The position numbers and the translations under genes are program-made. The notes beneath the pieces were generated by a model. The model was not told where the DNA came from, ran no database searches, and was given only the letters and a program-made list of their open reading frames with translations. Shown one piece after another: positions 26,311-35,635 of a stretch of 64,000 nt of DNA. The stretch's first letter is position 1; the number at the start of each line of letters is the position of its first letter. Source of the stretch: Butyrivibrio sp. M55 (GTDB taxonomy: Bacteria; Bacillota; Clostridia; Lachnospirales; Lachnospiraceae); NCBI RefSeq assembly GCF_900116865.1, contig NZ_FPCD01000014.1:1-64000 (forward strand), written 5' to 3'.

Positions 26311-28387
26311 TTTTTAATTCCTCGTTTAATATCCTAATGCTATCTATATGTTCTTGTTCTATGTCATCAGAATCATAAAGATGCCCTTCCTGAATAAAAG
26401 AGTACAAACACATATTATCAATTATCGTTGCTCCCTTTATAACACTTATCTCAAAATCAAATGAATCATTTGCAGGCAAACTCACACTATAAGTTCCTTT
26501 ATCTGAAACACTTATGCTTTTGGATTCATTTCCCATTTTAATATTTATTTCTGCTTCACATTTCTCTAAAACATCAAATTCAAATATATAATCTTCTTTT
26601 GGAAAATGATTTCTAACAGGTGGAATCTCTTGCGCTATCCCGTCATTTTCCTGCAAATAGCACGCCCAAGTCCCAAATGCATCTTCTTTTTTCATACTTG
26701 GAGCCCCAATCAATTTCCAGCCCGCGTCTCCCCTTGCAAACTGTGAATTATAAAACATATTGTTCTTATAATCTCTATATGTCCAAATTCCATAACCTTT
26801 AGTATATTCTAATAATACGTCCGAAACATCTTCTAAATATTTTCCCACCTCATTTTCTTTTATCTGCGCATTATAAGAAAACTGCGGAGTATTATCCATA
26901 AATAGAAATTGCTCAACATATACAGGTTTTTCACTATTCTTATTCAATAGATTATTCAAAATATATTCAGTATGATTAAGCGCTTCATCAGAAGTTACCT
27001 TCTCACCTTTATTCTCAAAGCCCATAGGAATGCCATACATTGTTGCAGTATAATCGGACGTTTCGCATGTATATGTATCCGAATGATCATATAATTTGTT
27101 CTCTCCATCCTTATCTGTAATCAAATCAGCATCCATTCTTACTTCGAGAGAAATATTTGGAAAAACGCTTTGCGTTTCAAGTAGTAATTCATTGATATAA
27201 CTATCATAAAAATTGTAAAACGCTTCCATCGCAGGTTCCGTTCTATTAGGCACTGGTACAGCCTCTACTGTCTCGTACCCACAAGCAAAACTATCATTAT
27301 ATTTATCTAATCCATAATTTTGCTCTATCCATTTTTGATAACCTATTTCATATGCATATTTAACACGCTTTTTTTCATCCTCAGCATCACAAATGGCTAA
27401 GCATCCCCAAAAATCTTCCCAAGTTAAAAATCCATCTTTGAAATTTGTATATTTTGACAATTCTTCATATACACTCTTACAATAATCCAACCATTTATCT
27501 TTTGTATCTGCTTTTCTCAAAATATCTAAATATCGCTCAGTTATATATTCATTTGAATCATTATAATAATCCCATGTATATCCAATTCTTGTATATACAT
27601 CTAAATTGTTCTTATTTGCAGCCTCCATTATCTTATTCAAATTAGCAAACGCATAATCATTGTATTCAATGGAATCCATATTTGGTTGGAATTCTTTCCA
27701 TGGAATGCAGATAATTATACTATTAAATCCATCATCAACTATCTGTTTAAAATCCTGATCAAGATTTTCCATTTCACTATTCCAGAAATTAATTGGCCAC
27801 ACATTACCATAATATGTTACTGATCTCACATATCCGTTTGTGCCAAAATCACTTGGGAACGAAGTATCCGGTTTAACAATCAACCAATCGCATACATCAT
27901 CATTATTTTTGCCATTATTACATAAAATCTTAATTTGAGAAGCACTGTCATATTTTCCTAATTGATACTTTATATTATGCCATTTTGCTGAATTATCAAT
28001 ATCAAGCGTATCTTTCCCTAATACTTCTCCTGTTTCATTCATAAACCATACATCAATTCCAATTCCATCTGATTTATCTGAAACCCACGGATGAATCTTG
28101 ACCTTTAGTGCAATCTCATCTTCTTTAATATTTTTTATGGTAAAACTTGTATTAGGCGTTAACAGTATACTTTCTCCACAAACCTCGTCATCTATTTTCC
28201 CTACGGTATATCCCCATGGATTGTCTTTAGTTTTATTTCTTTTATCAAAAACAATTTCATACTTATCCCAAACATTACCTGCTGATTCTACGCTACCTAT
28301 CTTTACTTTTTTTATTACTGCAAAGTAAGCTGCCATTGCTACCAATGTGGTTATAACTATTATCGCGATATAAACCTTCTTTTTCAT
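26300..28387 (-). CDS. membrane-anchored TIM-barrel glycoside hydrolase-like protein
   Basis: 695 residues. A single N-terminal membrane segment (residues 5-25) leads to a beta-sandwich-like region, then a barrel of clan A type (about 190-540), then a beta-rich, CBM-like region (about 545-660). Candidate catalytic residues are Glu324 in TWEDFWG and Glu492 in YVEQFLF, spaced like the acid/base and nucleophile of clan A retaining enzymes. I do not recognise the exact GH family. Inside an export operon such an enzyme could trim or release the polysaccharide, or transglycosylate it. The gene is AT-rich and overlaps the YfhO gene by 11 bases. Confidence 0.6.
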   Translation of the reverse strand: MKKKVYIAIIVITTLVAMAAYFAVIKKVKIGSVESAGNVWDKYEIVFDKRNKTKDNPWGYTVGKIDDEVCGESILLTPNTSFTIKNIKEDEIALKVKIHPWVSDKSDGIGIDVWFMNETGEVLGKDTLDIDNSAKWHNIKYQLGKYDSASQIKILCNNGKNNDDVCDWLIVKPDTSFPSDFGTNGYVRSVTYYGNVWPINFWNSEMENLDQDFKQIVDDGFNSIIICIPWKEFQPNMDSIEYNDYAFANLNKIMEAANKNNLDVYTRIGYTWDYYNDSNEYITERYLDILRKADTKDKWLDYCKSVYEELSKYTNFKDGFLTWEDFWGCLAICDAEDEKKRVKYAYEIGYQKWIEQNYGLDKYNDSFACGYETVEAVPVPNRTEPAMEAFYNFYDSYINELLLETQSVFPNISLEVRMDADLITDKDGENKLYDHSDTYTCETSDYTATMYGIPMGFENKGEKVTSDEALNHTEYILNNLLNKNSEKPVYVEQFLFMDNTPQFSYNAQIKENEVGKYLEDVSDVLLEYTKGYGIWTYRDYKNNMFYNSQFARGDAGWKLIGAPSMKKEDAFGTWACYLQENDGIAQEIPPVRNHFPKEDYIFEFDVLEKCEAEINIKMGNESKSISVSDKGTYSVSLPANDSFDFEISVIKGATIIDNMCLYSFIQEGHLYDSDDIEQEHIDSIRILNEELKNAG

Positions 28388-28417
28388 CTATTCCTCTTCA
28401 CATATCATGAATACTAT

Positions 28418-29083
28418 TTATCCAAAATAGTTTTCTTCAAGCATCATGCACAAGCTGTGATAAACAGGTAAATGAAGCTCCTGTATCATATAAGTCTCGC
28501 TTTCGGGAACTCTTATCGTTACATCCGCAAACTCTCTAAGCTTTCCGCCGTTATCTCCCGTTAATCCGATTACATTTATGTCCATGGCCTTTGCCACGAC
28601 AACCGCATTCAGAATATTCTCACTGTTTCCGGAAGTTGAAATAGCCAGGAACGTATCACCTTTCCTTCCAAATCCCATGAGCTGCTGAGCAAATACGCCG
28701 TATCCGTCAACATCATTGATATACGCAGTTGATAACGCCTCATGTGCAACAAGCGGAATAGCCATAAGTGACTTCTCAAGATTCTTGGCAAGACCTTCTC
28801 CGCGAACAGGATCAATCTCAAGTATCCTCTTTGCCAAAGTATCCTCAATGGGACGTGCAATCTTAAAACGCTTCATCAGTTCTCCCGCAATATGCTCTGA
28901 ATCCGCCGCAGATCCGCCGTTTCCTGCGATCATAAGTTTACCGTCGTTATCATAAGTACCTTCAAGGATATTGTATGCCTTTACGATATCTTCCCTGCAA
29001 ACCTCCAACTTGGGATATCTCATCATCAAAGAATCCAAATGTCTTTCTACTCTTTGTTCCATTACTTCATTTATCTCCTTCAA
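28418..29083 (-). CDS. gmhA: sedoheptulose-7-phosphate isomerase
   Basis: Converts sedoheptulose-7-phosphate to D-glycero-D-manno-heptose-7-phosphate, the first step of nucleotide-heptose synthesis. The 221-residue SIS-domain protein has GNGGSAADSEHIAGEL near residue 55 with the metal-binding histidine, and ISTSGNSENI further on. Its start overlaps the HddC-GmhB gene by 17 bases. All enzymes for GDP-D-glycero-alpha-D-manno-heptose lie in this and the next two genes. Confidence 0.92.
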   Translation of the reverse strand: MKEINEVMEQRVERHLDSLMMRYPKLEVCREDIVKAYNILEGTYDNDGKLMIAGNGGSAADSEHIAGELMKRFKIARPIEDTLAKRILEIDPVRGEGLAKNLEKSLMAIPLVAHEALSTAYINDVDGYGVFAQQLMGFGRKGDTFLAISTSGNSENILNAVVVAKAMDINVIGLTGDNGGKLREFADVTIRVPESETYMIQELHLPVYHSLCMMLEENYFG

Positions 29084-30392
29084 TCAAATATCTTTCCACA
29101 AATTCAAGAAGATTATTAACACATACATCGGCATTACAATCATTATTATCTGATATAATTGCTGTCTTGCAGCCGGCATTCTTACCGGCAAGTACATCAT
29201 TGGCACCATCGCCAATCATCCATGAATTTTCAAGGTCTATATTAAAATCTTCTGTCGCTTTTAAAAGCATTCCCGGCTTGGGTTTTCTGCATTCACATTC
29301 AAACTTTAACTCAGGAATTTCTCCGTCAAATCCCTTATCAGGATGATGCGGGCAATAATACAACGCATCAATATACGCTCCCTTCTCACCAAGGAGCGTT
29401 TCCATCTTGTTATGGATTTCTTCAAGCTCGGAGTAGGTAACTTCTCCCCTTGCTATCACAGGCTGATTGGTAGCAACAATAGCAAGGTAGCCCGAATCGT
29501 TAATCTTATGTATAGCTTCTATTACACCCGGAAGAAGCTCAAACTCATCAATACTTCTCAAGAAACCGACATATTTGTTTATAGTTCCATCTCTATCAAG
29601 GAAAACTGCCTTTTGCTTATTCATCAGATTTCTGGCAGATACCTTTCCCGATATAAGATCATTTGTAACCTGCTCAAATCTCTCAGGCGTTCCCATATCT
29701 TTGACATACTCGGGACTGTCATATGCAGCTACTTTACCTGTATTTACAAGAGGCTTAATTACTTGCCTGTCCAGGTCGACTTTATATGTTTTACCATCAA
29801 CTTCAGTTCCGATACTGTCTATATCAATATCTGTCATTCCAAAAATCTGAGAATTAACAATATGAAGTCCTGCATTAACCCTATTCTTGTACCACTTCGG
29901 CCTAGCATCTTCTTTAGTCAGCCAATTACGCACAATGCCATCTTCCGAGATAATAAGCCCACTGTCATAAGGGTGTGAGTTAGGATGCGTAAAAAGAGAC
30001 ACAAGTGCATGTTTTGACTTATGAAAATCAAGGAACCTGTGAAAATCAACATCAAACATCGAATCAGCATTTAGGAGCAAAAAGTCTTCATCCTCAGAGA
30101 ACATTTCCTCTTGATACAACTTAAATAAAGCCCCTGCATTTCCCAATGGGCTGTCTTCGACAAAATATCTGATATTCACACCAAATTTACTGCCATCGCC
30201 AAAGTATTCCATTATCTTATCCGCCATATGAGACACAGTCAGAATAAGATCAGTAAATCCCTGATTCTTCAGGCATTCAATCTCATGCAATAATATAGGT
30301 TTACCCGCGATCATTATAAGCGGCTTGGGAATATCACTTGCCACAGATGCTATTCTGGTTCCTCTGCCACCTGCCATTATTATTGTCTTCAT
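29067..30392 (-). CDS. hddC-gmhB: fusion of heptose-1-phosphate guanylyltransferase (HddC) and heptose bisphosphate phosphatase (GmhB)
   Basis: 441 residues in two domains. Residues 1-235 or so are a nucleotidyltransferase (MAGGRGTRIASVASDIPKPL, later SPLGNAGALF) like HddC. Residues 245-430 are a HAD phosphatase with the nucleophile motif AVFLDRDGTIN, a zinc-binding CPHHP ... CECRKPKPG cluster and GDGANDVLAGKNAG, as in GmhB. The chain therefore carries two consecutive steps: removal of the 7-phosphate from heptose 1,7-bisphosphate, and transfer to GDP. These are usually separate proteins. The junction is continuous, with no sign of frameshift. It overlaps hddA by four bases. Confidence 0.9.
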   Translation of the reverse strand: MKTIIMAGGRGTRIASVASDIPKPLIMIAGKPILLHEIECLKNQGFTDLILTVSHMADKIMEYFGDGSKFGVNIRYFVEDSPLGNAGALFKLYQEEMFSEDEDFLLLNADSMFDVDFHRFLDFHKSKHALVSLFTHPNSHPYDSGLIISEDGIVRNWLTKEDARPKWYKNRVNAGLHIVNSQIFGMTDIDIDSIGTEVDGKTYKVDLDRQVIKPLVNTGKVAAYDSPEYVKDMGTPERFEQVTNDLISGKVSARNLMNKQKAVFLDRDGTINKYVGFLRSIDEFELLPGVIEAIHKINDSGYLAIVATNQPVIARGEVTYSELEEIHNKMETLLGEKGAYIDALYYCPHHPDKGFDGEIPELKFECECRKPKPGMLLKATEDFNIDLENSWMIGDGANDVLAGKNAGCKTAIISDNNDCNADVCVNNLLEFVERYLIEGDK

Positions 30393-31408
30393 GCAGTAAC
30401 GCTCCTGTCATTGGGAACAAATGCTTCAGGTGTATAATGAATAATCCTTGTTCCACCGTCTTCAAACTCAAAAGGAATATGCATAAGATTTCCAAGAGCT
30501 TCATTAACCTTATCCTGTTTATCCTTTTCAACGTAAAAGACAAAGAATCCACCGCCGCCTGCTCCAAGAAGTTTTCCTCCCAAAGCTCCGGCCTCTATTC
30601 CCTTTGTATAGATCTCATCAATATGATCCGTTGTAACGGCTGCTCCCGTGTTTCTCTTAAGCTTCCATGTATAATCAAGCAGTCTTCCAAACTCATTAAG
30701 GCTTACATCCTTATCTGTAAGAATCTTCTCCGCCTCATCAACAAGTCCAAGCATTTCCAACAATCTGCGCTCTTTTTCTTCCTTGTTTCCGCCTGAATTT
30801 GCCTTCTGAACCTCGGATGAGAATCTTGTGAATCCCGTAAAGAACATCATCAGATTTCCATTAAGTTCCTTTTTTCTTTCAGGAGAAATGATAATCGGAT
30901 CAACCTCATATCCGTTACTTCCAAAGCTTATCTTATTAAGTCCGCCATATGCTGCAGCTATCTGATCCTGCCATCCTCCTGCTTCCTTACAGAGTACTCT
31001 CTCAAGATATATTGCATCGTTAGCAAGCTTCTTCTTATCAACATACTTTCCCTTAAGCGCATAGAAAGCATTAAGCATTCCGACAGCAAAAGAACTGCTT
31101 GTTCCAAGTCCCGATCTTGCAGGTAGATCAGCTTCATAAGTAAGCCTTATCTCCTGCATATCAAGCATATCCATAGCGTTTCGGATTGCAGGGTGTTCTA
31201 TCTTATCAACAGAATCAACCCTTTCCATCCTGGAATAAGCAAGCTCTGTAGAATAGTCAAAAAAAGGTGGCAAATGTCTTACATTTACATAGCAATACTT
31301 ATCAAAGGTAGTTGATATTATTGCGCCTCCATGCTCCTTAAAAAAATCCTCCATATCTGTGCCGCCACCGAAAAACGACATTCTAAACGGTGTTTTTGAT
31401 ATAACCAT
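30389..31408 (-). CDS. hddA: D-glycero-alpha-D-manno-heptose-7-phosphate 1-kinase (GHMP kinase)
   Basis: 339 residues of a GHMP-family kinase: SKTPFRMSFFGGGTD at the N-terminus, the ATP loop LPARSGLGTSSSFAVG near residue 110, and KLLGAGGGGFFVFY in motif 3. It resembles HddA, which phosphorylates C1 of heptose-7-phosphate in the GDP-heptose route, and the neighbouring gmhA and hddC-gmhB genes support this over a fucokinase or galactokinase. The product, alpha-heptose 1,7-bisphosphate, is the anomer used for S-layer and capsule glycans, not for LPS core. Confidence 0.9.
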   Translation of the reverse strand: MVISKTPFRMSFFGGGTDMEDFFKEHGGAIISTTFDKYCYVNVRHLPPFFDYSTELAYSRMERVDSVDKIEHPAIRNAMDMLDMQEIRLTYEADLPARSGLGTSSSFAVGMLNAFYALKGKYVDKKKLANDAIYLERVLCKEAGGWQDQIAAAYGGLNKISFGSNGYEVDPIIISPERKKELNGNLMMFFTGFTRFSSEVQKANSGGNKEEKERRLLEMLGLVDEAEKILTDKDVSLNEFGRLLDYTWKLKRNTGAAVTTDHIDEIYTKGIEAGALGGKLLGAGGGGFFVFYVEKDKQDKVNEALGNLMHIPFEFEDGGTRIIHYTPEAFVPNDRSVTA

Positions 31409-31503
31409 GTAGTATTTCCTTCCTTGATAGTTTGCAATATTTCTCTGAACAAACTCTTATACATTTAAATAGCTTGCTATCATTAGATATACTGATGCTC
31501 ACC

Positions 31504-34500
31504 TTACACATCCATATCCAATCTCAAAATATCTTCTGCACTTTTAGGGGTTAAGTACTTTTCAATAAAAATTTTACCGGCATCTGACATTTCTCTAAGC
31601 ACATCATAATTCTCATACAAATCACATATATAATCTGCCATTTCCTTGGCATCATCAACGACATGCATATTACCTACGCTGTCATCAAGCCCTTCTGCTC
31701 CGATAGATGTTGTTACAAGCGGGATCTGATAATATGCCGCTTCAACAACTTTGCCCTTTACACCTGCACCAAACCTAAGAGGCGCAATGTCTATACGACA
31801 TGAATTATACATTTCTGCAAGTTCTTCATCAGAAAGAAAACCATCAACAATTATATTTTTACTTGCAAGAGCTTTAACTTCATCGGTGGCTTTACTTCCA
31901 ACAATATGCCACTTGATATCGGGATATTTTTCTACAATTAGCGGCATAACCTCTTTACTAAACCATAACACACAGTCTACGTTGGGCGGATGACCAAAAC
32001 CGCCTACATACATAAGATCCTGCCTTTGTGAAAAATCTTTTCTGACATTCTGAGGAATCGTATCATATATGAAAATGGGAATGCTCCTAATAGGCTTATT
32101 AGGAAATGCCTTCTGCATTATTTCCTGTTCATATTTTCCCACTACCTGACCAACATCAGCTTTAGTAAACAAATCGTACTCTATCTTCTTCCACTTCTCA
32201 GAAGACTCTAATTTATTACGGTCACCTGTCAGTTCATATTCTCTTTTTTCTCTCACATGATGAAGGTCGTGAGCATAGTATATTATTTTTGCATTGCTAT
32301 ATTCCTTAACAATATCAATATATTTTGATGCTATATGCGGCCTCTGAAGATATACGTAATCAAAATACTTAAGATTTTCTTTTAGAAATGCCTTCCAGGT
32401 CTTGCCATAATAGTTACCGTAAAGTACCTCTATTCCAAGCTTATTGAGCTCCGTTGTATATGGTTCATGCTTAAAAAAATTATCTCCGATAAACGTCACT
32501 TGGAATCCCATTTTCAGAAACATCTTGAGATACATATATGAGGTTTTGCATCCTGCGTCCTTATCATACATAGGAACATATTGATCAACCACTAGAATGT
32601 GCTTCTTAAATCTGCTTCGATCCTTTGCAATAAAAACATTCTCCGCATTATCAAAATTCTCTTTTTCAAGAACGTATTTCCATTTCTCATAGAATTTCTT
32701 ACTATTGGCTACCTGATATGCCTTCTGCCCACAACTAAGATCTGTTCCGTTTGAAACACCTTCAAAGTGAACTACAACAGACAATGGCTGATATACTACT
32801 TTATAACCATGTTTTCTTACTTCAAAAGCAAGGTCTGAATCTTCACAGTATGCCGGAGCAAATTGCTCATCGAATCCGCCTATTTCTTCCCATAGACTTT
32901 TTCTGATCATAATTGCAGCACCTGAAATATAATCCACTTCTTTAACATAATTATACTCAGGATCCTCAGGATTCTTTTTATTCCCATAGTTCCATGCAGA
33001 ACCATCTTTCCACAGAATTCCACCAGCCTCTTGAAGCCTTCCGTCAGCATATACAAGTTTAGAACCTACCATGCCTATTGTACTGTCACTCATAAGATCA
33101 ACTAGCGGTCTAAGCCAATTCTTCTGCACCTGCGTATCATTATTTAAGAATAAAATATATTTTCCCTTTGCATACTTAGCAGCATTATTACAGTTCAACA
33201 GGAATCTCAAATTTTCTTTATTCCTCACAACTGTAATTCCGGATACAGCATCTTTAATATGCTCAGTCGCATCGGTAGAGCAATCATCAGCAATAATTAT
33301 CTCATAAGCCACATCGCCACTATGCTTCTGAATAGCTTTCAAACAGTTATATGTATAACCAAATTGGTTATATACAGGAATCACTATCGACACTTCCGGA
33401 ACATCATGCACTGCAAAATCCAACTTAGAGTATTTATCAATGGTTTTCCCTTTTCCATTTTTATCTACAGGAAATAAATCCAAAAAACTATTATCAATAT
33501 TGCTTGATTGATGATCCGCATCCTGTTCAACACATTTATAGCGAAGATTAACCCCTTCCATGCCTTCGTTTTTAACCGAATTATAAAATGTTCTGATTCT
33601 TTTTGGATTAAGAGCAACAAAAATAAAACTTGGATGTCTTAAGCATCGGGCGATTACTTTTGCAAAAAATCTTCTCTTGCTATTTTCCGGCAAAAAAAAG
33701 TGACTGATTTTCCTTATTCCAAGCGCAATCTTATAAGAACGTGATGCCTTCTCTCTCTCATATGCTCTTTCAACTTCTAAAAGCTGCTCTATGTGTCCTT
33801 CTTTATTCTTAATTGTTTGCTTTAAAGCTGAGATCTCATCTAATCTATCCTCTAGCTCATTTGCGAGATCATCTTTATTGCTAATCAATTCAACAATCTG
33901 CTTCTTCATGCTAATAGAATGATTTGAAAGCCTATGATTATCATCTAATAATTCTTTTTCGGTTAAATCTGTCTTTTGATTCAGCCATTTTTCTAATTCA
34001 GCTATTCTATTTCGGTAAACTTCAATCTCTCCATCAAGTTTTACAATATGCTTATTCCTTGTGTCCTCTTCTTCCTGAAGTGTAAGTATTCTTTTCTGCT
34101 TCTGATCATATTCTTTATACTCGTTAAGGAAAACACTTCCATACTTTTCAGTTGGCAATTCGCCCTTTGAAGCAATCGCAATATAATATTTTCCATCTAT
34201 CTCGTAGCTATCATTTTTCTTGTATTGTATACTGTCAGCTGTTGACTCACCAGAATCAATAACAGACATAACCTCAAAGAATTGATGATAAATCCTATAA
34301 TTGGTAAAAAATTCGCTTATAAATGTTTCAAATTCTTCTTTGTAGAATTCATGAACATGATATTTATTATGATAATTTCTGTCATCAGAATAAACTTTTT
34401 TATTTGGCGTAGAAATAACAAGAATACCATTTGGTTTAAGCACTCTTTGAACTTGTTTCATAAACTGCCTTTGTAGTTCCTCAGGAATATGCTCCAGCGT

Positions 34501-35631
34501 TTCAAATGAAACAAATACATCCACACTTCCATCTTTCAAGCTTAATTCCGCAATGCTCTCCTGTAAAAATGAAATATTGGATTTAGCTCCATACTTTTTT
34601 CTTGCATGTGCTACTGCTTCTTCGCTTATATCAATACCGGTAACTTCTTTAGCATACTCTGATATGATATTTGTACCATATCCCTCACCGCATGCTGCAT
34701 CTACAACCACTTTTCCTTTTACTAACGGTAATACAGAATAATATCTCTGATAATGCTCTATTTCCAACTCAGCATCATCTATACCCGGAATAAATCTTTC
34801 TCCTGTAAATTCCAAATCTTTATCTCCCTCGTGATTATTTCGAACAGTTTCGTTCTTTATTACCTTCGATACAATTACATTAGAATTATACTTGAAATAT
34901 TTTTCTAAACAGTTTCTTTTATTCAAATACTCTTCGTATGAAGAATCACTATCAGTAATCTCATTCGGATTATAAAAATTATGCAAATATTCTATAGAAC
35001 TGGAAAAACCTTTCCGATCAATGATATCGCATATATCATCTCCCCAATCCGTATATACAAGCACTCCATTATCTTTATTCTCCGGATTGGGATCTCCGTG
35101 ATACACCTCTTTTTTTCCAATCCTTGTAACCGTCTTTTTACCTTCATGTAATGGGACCGTAAAAATATGTGCTCCACCTACATTAAGCACTCTGTTTATT
35201 TCTTCCAGAGCGCATTCATAATTCTCAACATGTTCGAATACATCTTCCGATATGATCAAATCAATTGAGTTTTCATCAAACGGCATATTTGTCAGATCAA
35301 CTGACATGATGCCATCACAATACTCTCCACTAGGAACATCTTTAAAATACTCGCTGCAAATATAATTATCACTTTTTTTCAATGCATCATGTATTACTCC
35401 GGATGAACAAGTATTCAGAATTTTATACTTTGCTAGCTCTTCTTTCGACAATGACAACAGATTAGAATCACTATTTCCAAAATAATCAAGAATGCACTTT
35501 GCAACATCTGAATTTCTTAAAGACGCACCACAATGCGGACATCGAGCTTCTCTCAAAAGCACAGCGTCATCAGAAATTGAAAACTCACTATCACATCCAC
35601 AAATGTAACATTTACTTCTAATAATTTTCAT
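31504..35631 (-). CDS. multidomain methyltransferase / coiled coil / GT2 / GT4 polysaccharide polymerase-capping protein
   Basis: About 1375 residues. In order (numbering from the longer frame): a zinc ribbon with CYICGC and CPHCG (15-41); a degenerate type 11 methyltransferase-like domain (105-165); a second, intact SAM methyltransferase with VVVDAACGEGYGTN and VTGIDIS (312-415); a long charged coiled coil (about 505-640); a GT2 glycosyltransferase with VSIVIPVYNQFGYT and FLNNDTQV (752-965); and a GT4 glycosyltransferase ending in APLRFGAGVKGKVVEA (1017-1378). I use the ATG at 35631, four bases after the wzt stop. The order recalls WbdD/WbdA and WsaE, which make, terminate and measure ABC-exported glycans. 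Chain termination by methylation is inferred. Confidence 0.85.
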   Translation of the reverse strand: MKIIRSKCYICGCDSEFSISDDAVLLREARCPHCGASLRNSDVAKCILDYFGNSDSNLLSLSKEELAKYKILNTCSSGVIHDALKKSDNYICSEYFKDVPSGEYCDGIMSVDLTNMPFDENSIDLIISEDVFEHVENYECALEEINRVLNVGGAHIFTVPLHEGKKTVTRIGKKEVYHGDPNPENKDNGVLVYTDWGDDICDIIDRKGFSSSIEYLHNFYNPNEITDSDSSYEEYLNKRNCLEKYFKYNSNVIVSKVIKNETVRNNHEGDKDLEFTGERFIPGIDDAELEIEHYQRYYSVLPLVKGKVVVDAACGEGYGTNIISEYAKEVTGIDISEEAVAHARKKYGAKSNISFLQESIAELSLKDGSVDVFVSFETLEHIPEELQRQFMKQVQRVLKPNGILVISTPNKKVYSDDRNYHNKYHVHEFYKEEFETFISEFFTNYRIYHQFFEVMSVIDSGESTADSIQYKKNDSYEIDGKYYIAIASKGELPTEKYGSVFLNEYKEYDQKQKRILTLQEEEDTRNKHIVKLDGEIEVYRNRIAELEKWLNQKTDLTEKELLDDNHRLSNHSISMKKQIVELISNKDDLANELEDRLDEISALKQTIKNKEGHIEQLLEVERAYEREKASRSYKIALGIRKISHFFLPENSKRRFFAKVIARCLRHPSFIFVALNPKRIRTFYNSVKNEGMEGVNLRYKCVEQDADHQSSNIDNSFLDLFPVDKNGKGKTIDKYSKLDFAVHDVPEVSIVIPVYNQFGYTYNCLKAIQKHSGDVAYEIIIADDCSTDATEHIKDAVSGITVVRNKENLRFLLNCNNAAKYAKGKYILFLNNDTQVQKNWLRPLVDLMSDSTIGMVGSKLVYADGRLQEAGGILWKDGSAWNYGNKKNPEDPEYNYVKEVDYISGAAIMIRKSLWEEIGGFDEQFAPAYCEDSDLAFEVRKHGYKVVYQPLSVVVHFEGVSNGTDLSCGQKAYQVANSKKFYEKWKYVLEKENFDNAENVFIAKDRSRFKKHILVVDQYVPMYDKDAGCKTSYMYLKMFLKMGFQVTFIGDNFFKHEPYTTELNKLGIEVLYGNYYGKTWKAFLKENLKYFDYVYLQRPHIASKYIDIVKEYSNAKIIYYAHDLHHVREKREYELTGDRNKLESSEKWKKIEYDLFTKADVGQVVGKYEQEIMQKAFPNKPIRSIPIFIYDTIPQNVRKDFSQRQDLMYVGGFGHPPNVDCVLWFSKEVMPLIVEKYPDIKWHIVGSKATDEVKALASKNIIVDGFLSDEELAEMYNSCRIDIAPLRFGAGVKGKVVEAAYYQIPLVTTSIGAEGLDDSVGNMHVVDDAKEMADYICDLYENYDVLREMSDAGKIFIEKYLTPKSAEDILRLDMDV

Positions 35632-35635
35632 AATA

